7,144 bases of DNA from an uncultured bacterium (GTDB lineage: Bacteria; Actinomycetota; Coriobacteriia; Coriobacteriales; Eggerthellaceae). Shown here one piece after another: positions 1-5,900 of this stretch. Position 1 is the stretch's first letter. Each line of letters opens with the position of its first letter. Under the pieces are notes generated by a model. The model was not told the origin of the DNA. It did not search any database and worked only from the letters and a program-made list of their open reading frames with translations. The stretch lies in the NCBI GenBank assembly GCA_947649215.1, contig CANSQW010000063.1, positions 1 through 7,144 of the forward strand. Reading direction: 5' to 3'. A program made the translations under genes and the position numbers.

Positions 1-60
1 AGCTTTATTTTCATCAAGTTTTGGTATAACTTGTTGTTTATCATCAGCAATGAAAAACAT
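1..60. other. AT-rich edge segment, gene content unresolved
   Basis: Only 16 of 60 bases are G or C, against roughly two thirds in the rest of the window. Three readings are possible. It may be the tail of an upstream plus-strand gene: one frame is open from the edge to a TAG at 65-67, 21 bp before the hairpin at 89. It may be the first 20 codons of a leftward gene, since a minus-strand ATG at 60-58 opens a frame to the edge (begins MFFIADDKQQ), but it has only a weak GGGG-type ribosome site. It may be plain regulatory DNA. Too little is visible to choose, so no CDS is called. Confidence 0.35.
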
Positions 61-88
61 CGAGTAGCCCCGCAAACCCACCCTCTTC

Positions 89-122
89 GGGCGGATCGGA
101 TTCTCCCTCCTCCGATCCGCCC
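89..122 (+). terminator. Perfect 12-bp hairpin, likely terminator of upstream unit
   Basis: GGGCGGATCGGA (89-100) pairs perfectly with TCCGATCCGCCC (111-122) around a 10-nt pyrimidine-rich loop. The following T-run is short (TTT at 124-126), so termination may be weak or factor-assisted. It lies just before the promoter at 135-163, which fits a boundary between an upstream plus-strand unit and the next operon. If a leftward gene started at position 60, the hairpin would instead lie in its leader. Confidence 0.65.
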
Positions 123-124
123 CT

Positions 125-142
125 TTGTCATAGCTTGTCATA
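125..142 (+). repeat. Tandem 8-bp direct repeat TTGTCATA over the -35 region
   Basis: TTGTCATA occurs at 125-132 and again at 135-142, exactly 10 bp apart start to start, about one helical turn. The second copy contains the -35 hexamer of the promoter at 135-163. Two identical half-sites on the same DNA face at a -35 element suggest a regulator binding site, but no regulator is identified and this is inference. Confidence 0.4.
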
Positions 143-163
143 CTCTTTTGAGACTGCCATAAT
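135..163 (+). promoter_or_regulatory. Sigma70-type promoter of the redox operon
   Basis: The -35 hexamer TTGTCA (135-140) and the -10 hexamer CATAAT (158-163) are separated by the ideal 17 bp. Each differs from consensus by one base. Transcription would start near 169-171, leaving an untranslated leader of about 80 nt before the ATG at 251. Confidence 0.65.
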
Positions 164-199
164 GCGAGTGGATCGCACGCAACGTTGGGGGAGCGTGCG
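163..199 (+). promoter_or_regulatory. Inverted repeats at the start site and leader of the redox operon
   Basis: TGCGA (163-167) and TCGCA (173-177) form a 5-bp inverted repeat across the predicted start site. Overlapping it, CGCACGC (174-180) pairs with GCGTGCG (193-199) around a 12-nt loop, giving a 7-bp stem in the mRNA leader. The two pairings share bases and so exclude each other in RNA. This could be an operator or a leader structure, but in GC-rich DNA such pairs also arise by chance. Confidence 0.25.
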
Positions 200-250
200 G
201 CGAGTCGACCGGTAGGACGCTGCCTGCCGAGATGAGAGAAGGTTTCGCCC

Positions 251-613
251 ATGGGGAAGAAGCTGCTGATTACGTTTGCGGCGCTGGCGCTCATCGGCGC
301 CTGCGTGCTGGGGGCGGGGGCGCTCGCCCGGCCTGGCGAGGCGCCGCTGCCCGTTGCCATCGAGGACTCCTCGCCCTGCCCGGCCACCGGCTGCGCGAGC
401 GGGACGTGCCACGGGTTCGACGACGTGCCCGAGCCTGACGGCATCCACGAGATGACCTGCCCCGAGGCCGGCTGCGCCTCCGTCGAGTGCCACGCCTGGG
501 ACACGCTGCTCGGCCGCTACCACCAGGCGTCTGACGCGAGCCTCAACCTCTGGATCCTCATGCCGGTGGCGCTCGTCATCGTGCTCGCCTTCGTCATCCG
601 AAAGGTCAGGTGA
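251..613 (+). CDS. Membrane-anchored protein with two CX4CX4CH motifs (putative small c-type cytochrome)
   Basis: This 120-aa protein is predicted to sit outside the cytoplasmic membrane and carry electrons; I cannot assign a named family. The N-terminus has two lysines and a hydrophobic stretch (about 5-26), a signal peptide or anchor. IGAC at 15-18 resembles a weak lipobox. The soluble part holds two copies of CPxxGCASxxCH at 43-54 and 70-81, 27 residues apart. Each ends in CX4CH, the haem-attachment variant known from tetrahaem cytochrome c3, with one extra Cys five residues upstream. A second hydrophobic segment (98-116) ends in RKVR, so the C-terminus is probably cytoplasmic. GAGAAGG at 236-242 lies 8 nt before the ATG and supports this start. 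It is first in an operon with a cytochrome b-like protein and a TorD chaperone, which favours a redox role. Metal or Fe-S binding by the Cys clusters is an alternative. Confidence 0.8.
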   Translation: MGKKLLITFAALALIGACVLGAGALARPGEAPLPVAIEDSSPCPATGCASGTCHGFDDVPEPDGIHEMTCPEAGCASVECHAWDTLLGRYHQASDASLNLWILMPVALVIVLAFVIRKVR

Positions 614-617
614 TCTC

Positions 618-1097
618 GTGCGCGGAAAGCTCATCATCGATGCCGTGGCGCTCGTCGCCTACGTCGTCGTCTCGCTTCCCTCGCTCACGGGGGTGGCCTT
701 CCACGAGTGGCTCGGCCTGGCCGTGTTCGTCGTGCTGGCCGTGCACCTGGCCCAGCACCTGTACCAGGTCATCCTCAAGCGCGCCTCGGAGCCCGATGGA
801 ACCGCGCGCCGCACCGCGCCCGCCCGCGTGGCCCGCGCCGTGCTGGCGGTGCTGCTGGCCGTAGCGCTCATGGTGTGCGTGGTGTCCGGCGTGATGGTGT
901 CCGGCGCGGTGCTGCCGACTTTCGGACTCTACGCCGAGGGCTACTACTTCTGGAACCCGCTGCACGCTGTGTCGGCCAAGGTGCTTCTTGCGCTCCTTCT
1001 GATTCACCTGTTCCTGAACGCTGGAATAGCGTATCGTTTGCTGAGGAAGAAAAAGCCCTCCGCGAAGAAGGAGACTGAACATGACCGTGACCGCTGA
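618..1097 (+). CDS. DUF4405-like cytochrome b-type integral membrane protein
   Basis: This 159-aa protein has about four membrane helices (roughly 7-25, 32-52, 74-98 and 118-140), a basic linker (54-73) and a highly charged C-terminal tail from 140. Histidines near or within the helices are His29, His43, His47, His116 and His130; WNPLHAVSAK before the last helix is typical of DUF4405/cytochrome b561-like proteins, where such residues ligate haem b. The likely role is passing electrons across or along the membrane between quinones and an extracytoplasmic partner, perhaps the Cys-His protein encoded upstream. The GTG start at 618 is chosen because AGGTGA (608-613) sits 4 nt upstream and overlaps the stop of the preceding gene, suggesting translational coupling. 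The 3' end overlaps the chaperone gene by 17 bp. The membrane fold is clear; the haem assignment is from family resemblance. Confidence 0.8.
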   Translation: MRGKLIIDAVALVAYVVVSLPSLTGVAFHEWLGLAVFVVLAVHLAQHLYQVILKRASEPDGTARRTAPARVARAVLAVLLAVALMVCVVSGVMVSGAVLPTFGLYAEGYYFWNPLHAVSAKVLLALLLIHLFLNAGIAYRLLRKKKPSAKKETEHDRDR

Positions 1098-1779
1098 TAC
1101 CTGGCAGGCCCGCGCGGCCCTGTGCGAGCTGCTCGCCCTGAGCTTCCGCTATCCCGATGACGTGCTCGTGGGCGCCATCGCCAGCGGCGAGTGGGGCGAG
1201 GCGGCCGAGGAGATAGCCGGCGCCCTGGGGCTCGCGTGGCCCGCCGATGGCGCTCCCGGCGCCGCTGAGGCTGCGGCTATGGATGACCCCGACGAGCTCA
1301 AGCACGCCCTGCGCGCCGAGGCCACGCGCCTGTTCGTGGGCGCGCCCGAGCCGCTGTGCAGCCCGTACGAGGGCGTTTGGCGCGCGGCGGACGACGGCGT
1401 GCAGGCGCTCCTGTTCGTCAACCCGCACTCCATGGACGTGGAGCGCTTCTGCAAGGCCTGCGGCCTGGGCCGTCCCGAGGGCACCAACGAGCCGCTCGAC
1501 CACGTGGCTACCGAGTTCGAGCTGCTGGAGTATCTGGCCCTGCGCGCCGCGGTTGACGCGGCTGGCGAGCCGGCGGATGACGTCGATGCCGGCGAGCCGG
1601 GTGATGTGGTGGCCTCGGCCGATCTACCTGGCGGCTCGCCCGCAGCGGCCTACGACCAGTTCATGGACGAGCATGTCCGCACCTGGGCGCCGCGCTTCGC
1701 CGACAAGGCCGCCGATGAGGCGCGCCTGGGCTTCTACCCCCAGGCCGGCAGTCTGCTGAAGGCCTTCGTCGCGGCGTAG
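1081..1779 (+). CDS. TorD/DmsD-like molybdoenzyme assembly chaperone
   Basis: This 232-aa cytoplasmic protein resembles the all-helical TorD family, which binds the apo form and twin-arginine signal of a DMSO-reductase-type molybdopterin enzyme and holds it until the cofactor is inserted and the enzyme exported. Two family signatures are visible: EATRLFVG followed by SPYEGVW (80-100), corresponding to the E-x3-LF-x-G...PPYES block, and EPLDHVATEFELLEYL (137-152), the conserved EPxDHxxxELxxL helix. Residues about 156-188 form an Asp/Ala/Gly-rich insertion, probably a loop, before the C-terminal helices (GFYPQAGSLLKAF). AAGGAG at 1068-1073 lies 7 nt before the ATG. The gene overlaps the preceding membrane gene by 17 bp in another frame. 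No client enzyme is in the window; it may lie upstream or elsewhere in the genome. Confidence 0.88.
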   Translation: MTVTADTWQARAALCELLALSFRYPDDVLVGAIASGEWGEAAEEIAGALGLAWPADGAPGAAEAAAMDDPDELKHALRAEATRLFVGAPEPLCSPYEGVWRAADDGVQALLFVNPHSMDVERFCKACGLGRPEGTNEPLDHVATEFELLEYLALRAAVDAAGEPADDVDAGEPGDVVASADLPGGSPAAAYDQFMDEHVRTWAPRFADKAADEARLGFYPQAGSLLKAFVAA

Positions 1780-1821
1780 CGGCCTACGCGGCCGACGCCG
1801 GTTCGCGCACCCTGACACGCG

Positions 1822-1850
1822 GGCCCCGGTTCATGCCGGGGCCTTTTTCT
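1822..1850 (+). terminator. Intrinsic terminator of the redox operon
   Basis: GGCCCCGG (1822-1829) pairs perfectly with CCGGGGCC (1836-1843) around a 6-nt loop, followed at once by TTTTTCT (1844-1850). It begins 43 bp after the chaperone stop codon and has the textbook form of a rho-independent terminator. Confidence 0.9.
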
Positions 1851-1877
1851 ATGTGGGGAGGCCAGGCCGGCGCGTCG

Positions 1878-2025
1878 CGGATTCCTGGCCAAAAACACCG
1901 CAGTTTACGCGATTTTTCGGTGCCCCGGAGCAACGTGGGCGGCGTTTCCCCAGGTCGGCTTTGGCCGCTTCGCTCCTTGCGGCCGTTCGGCTGCGTAAAT
2001 CATGGTGTTTTTGGCCAGGAATCCG
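1878..2025. repeat. 148-bp element with 33-bp imperfect inverted terminal repeats
   Basis: The arms at 1878-1910 and 1993-2025 are inverted copies matching at 29 of 33 positions. The outer part is perfect, including GGTGTTTTTGGCCAGGAAT on the right arm. All four mismatches form one block (1900-1903 against 2000-2003), and all are transitions. The 82-bp interior includes a second hairpin, GGCCGC (1963-1968) with GCGGCC (1979-1984). No supported coding frame lies inside. The structure resembles a small non-autonomous palindromic element (MITE- or REP-like) and could fold into a long hairpin if transcribed. No flanking target-site duplication is evident. Family membership cannot be established from a single copy. 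Confidence 0.65.
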
Positions 2026-2211
2026 GATTCCCCTCCCGAAGGGCGTCTCCCGCGTCCGTCGACGAGCTCCCCCTTCGGCCGCAAAGGATTAGTCGCCAAT
2101 GCGCACCTGGGAAAACGCGGGCGGCAACCTGCCCGCAACGGGCGGGGAAGGTGGCAGCGCGTCGCAAAGGCGTCAAACCTGTGCCGAACGCTGTCCCCGC
2201 CACGGCGATCG
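2026..2211. other. Intergenic DNA without a recognised gene
   Basis: This GC-rich stretch lies between the palindromic element and the next promoter. Open frames cross it, but none has a convincing ribosome site or recognisable protein. The only structure I noted is a small hairpin, GCCCG-CAA-CGGGC (2131-2143), with no following T-run. Confidence 0.5.
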
Positions 2212-2217
2212 TTGCAG

Positions 2218-2246
2218 TTGCGATGGGCGATGGTTCCGAGTACAAT
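2218..2246 (+). promoter_or_regulatory. Sigma70-type promoter of the TetR-activase unit
   Basis: The -35 hexamer TTGCGA (2218-2223) and the -10 hexamer TACAAT (2241-2246) are separated by 17 bp. Transcription would begin near 2252-2254, about 55 nt before the regulator ATG at 2308. The -10 overlaps an in-frame upstream ATG (2245), which argues against that ATG being the true start. Confidence 0.65.
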
Positions 2247-2261
2247 GCGCGGTAATGAACA

Positions 2262-2293
2262 TGGTGTTGATTTTTGTTCTTGGTGTGCAACAC
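2262..2293. promoter_or_regulatory. Candidate operator downstream of the TetR promoter
   Basis: GTGTTG (2264-2269) and CAACAC (2288-2293) form a 6-bp inverted repeat over 30 bp just after the predicted transcription start. The right side also contains a tighter palindrome, GTGT-GCA-ACAC (2283-2293), and TGGTGT is repeated directly at 2262 and 2281. TetR proteins often bind such sites to repress their own operon. Assignment to this regulator is inference. Confidence 0.3.
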
Positions 2294-2307
2294 GACGAAG
2301 GGACCCG

Positions 2308-2958
2308 ATGACCATCACGTTCGAGACCGCCGCGGCCTGCGCGTCCCCCGCGACCGGCGCGGGGGAGGATCGGCGCATCGTCCGCTCGAAGCGGGCGCTG
2401 CGCGACGCGCTCATCGCGCTCATGGAGGAACGCGGCTACGAGGCCTTCACGGTCAACGACCTGTGCGCCCGCGCCGACCTCAATCGCGGCACGTTCTACA
2501 ATCACTTCCGCGACAAGGAGGACCTGCTCCTCACGCTGGAGGACGAGGTCATCGCCGACCTCGAGCGCTTTCGCGAGTCGTTGCAGCGGCTCTCGCTCGC
2601 AGAGCTGCTGCGCGTCCGTACTGGGCGCACCCCGCTCCCGTTCCTCGTGGAGCTGTTCGACTACTTGCGCGCCCAGGCCGACTTTCTGCATGCGGTCATG
2701 GGCCCTGGCGGTGACATCCGCTTCGCCCCGCGCCTGCGCGACGCCGTGTGCACCGACCTCATCGAGAACATCCTGCATGACCGCTACCGCGAGAACCCCA
2801 CGCCCTTCGTGAACTACTACGTGGCGTTCTACGCGTCGGCGTACCTGGGCGTCATCACCCGGTGGCTTGAGATGGGCATGGCGGAGTCATCTGAGGAGAT
2901 GGCCGTCATCGCGCTGCGCCTGCTGCTCATCAAGCCCGGCGAATCCATCGAGCTCTAA
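2308..2958 (+). CDS. TetR/AcrR-family transcriptional regulator
   Basis: This 216-aa DNA-binding regulator has the N-terminal TetR helix-turn-helix. RSKRALRDALIALMEERGY (26-44) leads into FTVNDLCARADLNRGTFYNHF (47-67) and DKEDLL (69-74), matching the family pattern of helix 1, the HTH and the TFYxHFxDKxxLL recognition segment. The C-terminal half, with an FDYLRAQADFLHAV helix and YYVAFYASAYLGVITRWLEMGM before a final helix, resembles the Firmicutes-type TetR C-terminal domain (PF14278). The first 20 residues are a low-complexity extension. The ATG at 2308 is chosen because AAGGGA (2298-2303) lies 4 nt upstream and because the longer frame runs into the promoter. It probably controls itself and the large gene 27 bp downstream. 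The ligand is unknown. Confidence 0.9.
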   Translation: MTITFETAAACASPATGAGEDRRIVRSKRALRDALIALMEERGYEAFTVNDLCARADLNRGTFYNHFRDKEDLLLTLEDEVIADLERFRESLQRLSLAELLRVRTGRTPLPFLVELFDYLRAQADFLHAVMGPGGDIRFAPRLRDAVCTDLIENILHDRYRENPTPFVNYYVAFYASAYLGVITRWLEMGMAESSEEMAVIALRLLLIKPGESIEL

Positions 2959-2985
2959 CGCGAACAAGGGAGGGTTAGAGAAACC

Positions 2986-5900
2986 ATGAAGCGAACCAAG
3001 ACCGGCAAGTACGTGCAGATCACGAGCGATGATGCCGTCGACCCCGCCGTCATGCGCGTGACCCGCGTGGAGGCCGCCTGCGCGAGCGAGGCTCCCGGCA
3101 CCGCGTCCGCGTCTGCACCTGCGCCCGCCGACCCGAACGCGCTGCGCATCGGCATCGACGTGGGCTCCACCACGGTGAAGCTGGCCGTGCTCGACGCGGC
3201 GGGCGAGGTGCGTTGGGCGGTGTACCGCCGCCATCACGCCGACGTGCGCGCCACCATCATCGAGGTGCTGCGCGAGGCCGCGGCCCAGTTCCCCGACGAG
3301 GCCATGACCATCGCCATCACCGGATCGGGCGGGCTTCTGCTCTCGCAGTGGCTCGGCATCGAGTTCGTGCAGGAGGTCATCGCGTCCAAGACGGCGGTGG
3401 AGACGTTCATCCCGCGCACCGACGTGGCCATCGAGCTCGGCGGCGAGGACGCGAAGATCATCTACTTCGACAACGGCATCGAGCAGCGCATGAACGGCAC
3501 CTGCGCCGGCGGCACGGGCGCGTTCATCGACCAGATGGCGGCGCTGCTCAACACCGACGCGGGCGGCCTCAACGAGCTGGCGAAGAGCCACACCACCATC
3601 TACCCCATCGCCAGCCGCTGCGGCGTGTTCGCCAAGACCGACGTGCAGCCGCTGCTCAACGAGGGCGCGCGCAAGGAGGACATCGCGGCCTCCATCTTCC
3701 AGTCCGTGGTCACCCAGACCATCTCAGGCCTGGCCTGCGGGCGTCCCATCAGGGGAAACGTCGCCTTCCTCGGCGGTCCTCTCCAGTACCTGCCCGAGCT
3801 GCGCAACCGCTTCTACGAGACGCTCGCCCTTGACGAGGAGTCCATCCTCGTGCCCGAGAACGCGCACCTGTTCGTGGCGTCGGGCTGCGCCATCGCCGGG
3901 GCGGAGGCGGGCGCGGCCCCCGAGCGGCTGGCCGACGTCCTCGCGCGCCTGGAGAGCCTGGGCGACATGCAGGGCTCGGAAGTCGTGCGCCTGGCGCCGC
4001 TGTTCGCCGATGACGCGGACTACGCCGCGTTCAAGGCCCGCCATGACGCTGAGCGCGTGCGCCGCGCGAGCCTCGCGGACTACCGCGGCACGGCGTTCCT
4101 CGGCATCGACGCCGGCTCGACTACCTTCAAGGCGGCGCTCATCGGCGAGGACGGCGCGCTGCTCTGGTCCACCTACGCCTCCAACAAAGGTGACGTGCTC
4201 GGCTGCGCGAAGGCGGCGCTGGCCGAGCTGTACCGCGCGCTGCCGGCCGACCTCGCCACGGGCGAGCCGCTCGTGACCATCGGGCATGCCACGGTGACCG
4301 GCTACGGCGAGGGGCTTCTGCTGGAGGCCCTGCGCGTGGACTCCGGCGAGATCGAGACGGTGGCCCACCTGCGCGGCGCTCAGGAGATGCTGCCCGGGGT
4401 GGAGTTCATCCTGGACATCGGCGGGCAGGACATGAAGTGCCTGCGCGTGAAGGATGGCGTGATCGACCACATCATGCTCAACGAGGCCTGCTCGTCGGGC
4501 TGCGGCAGCTTCATCGAGAGCTTCGCGAGCGGGCTCGACCTGGACGTGGCCGCGTTCGCCGAGACGGCCATCCGCGCGGAGAGCCCGGTGGATCTGGGCA
4601 GCCGCTGCACGGTGTTCATGAACTCGCGCGTCAAGCAGGCCCAGAAGGAAGGCGCCACGGTGGGCGACATCGCGGCGGGCCTGGCCATCTCGGTCATCAA
4701 GAACGCGCTGTTCAAGGTCATCAAGATCCGCGACCCGCACGACGTGGGCACCAAGGTCATCGTCCAGGGCGGCACCTTCCTGAACGACGCGGTGCTGCGC
4801 GCCTTCGAGCAGCTCTCCGAGGTAGACGCCGTGCGCCCCGACATCGCCGGCAACATGGGCGCGTTCGGCGCGGCGCTTCTGGCCCGCGACCGCTACGAGG
4901 ACGCCCTCATGCGCGACGTGCGCGAGGACGCGCCCGCATCCACGCTGCTCACGCTCGACGCCATCGAGGCGCTCGCGCCCACCCACCGCACGGTGCGCTG
5001 CAAGGGCTGCTCCAACGCCTGCCTGCTTACGGTGAACGACTTCGGCAAGGATGAGGCCACGGGCAAGAACCGTCGCTTCATCACCGGAAACCGCTGCGAG
5101 AAGGGCGAGAGCCTGGGCACGGGGAAGGGCGCCTCCGGGGTGCCCAACCTCTTCGAGTACAAGAGCCGCCGCCTGTTCGACCACTACGAGCCGCTCGCGC
5201 CCGAGGACGCCCCCCGCGGCACAGTGGGCATTCCGCGCGCCCTCAACCAGTACGAGAACTACCCGTTCTGGTTCACCTTCTTCACCCAGCTCGGCTATCG
5301 GGTGGTGCTCTCCGAGCCGTCCACGAAGAAGACCTACGAGGCCGGCATCGAGTCCATGCCCTCCGAGAGCGTGTGCTACCCGGCCAAGCTCTCCCACGGC
5401 CACATCATGAACCTGCTGGCCAAGAAGCCGGACTTCATCTGGATGCCCTGCTCGAAGTGGGAGCGCCAGGAAGACGAGACCGCCGGCAACCACTTCAACT
5501 GCCCCATCGTGGCCAGCTACCCCGAGGCGCTGCGCCTCAACATCGACGAGCTGCGCGAGGGCGACGTGCCGCTGCTCACCCCGTGGCTGCCCTATGACAG
5601 CAAGGAGCACCTGAAGGCCCGCCTGTTCGTGGAGCTGGGCCAGAACCTGGCCGACGCCGCCGGGCGTCACGGCGCGCCGCTCACGGCCGAGGAGGTAGCC
5701 GCTGCGGTGGAGGCCGCCTGGGCCGAGGACGAGGCGTTCAAGCGCGATATGCGCACGAAGGGCGTGGAGACGCTCGCGTGGATGGAGGAGACGGGCACGC
5801 GCGGCATCGTGCTGGCGGGCCGCCCCTACCACAACGATCCGGAGATCAACCACGCCATCCCCGAGCTTCTGACGAGCTTCGGCCTGGCCGTGCTCACCGA

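Noticed and set aside
128..637. Minus-strand open frame of 169 codons opposite the Cys-His protein gene.
   Set aside because: Arg- and His-rich translation with no recognisable motif. The plus-strand frame has a ribosome site, promoter, membrane segments and repeated Cys motifs.
868..1503. Minus-strand open frame of 211 codons across the cytochrome b-like and chaperone genes.
   Set aside because: Shadow of two well-supported overlapping plus-strand genes; no family resemblance and typical GC-rich antisense composition.
2131..2143. Small hairpin GCCCG-CAA-CGGGC as a possible terminator.
   Set aside because: The stem is only 5 bp, no T-run follows, and such pairs are common by chance in GC-rich DNA.
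1833..2255. Plus-strand open frame of 140 codons in the intergenic gap.
   Set aside because: Its ATG lies in the loop of the terminator hairpin, it has no ribosome site, and it runs through the inverted-repeat element. The translation resembles no protein I recognise.
2002..2307. N-terminal extension of the TetR regulator to an upstream ATG (as early as 2002 or at 2245).
   Set aside because: The extension would cover the inverted repeat and the predicted promoter, and the 2245 ATG overlaps the -10 element. The TetR family pattern begins after 2308, where a suitable ribosome site is present.
1905..2423. Minus-strand open frame reading from the TetR gene into the intergenic repeat.
   Set aside because: Overlaps the TetR helix-turn-helix coding region and promoter in antisense; no ribosome site or family motif seen.
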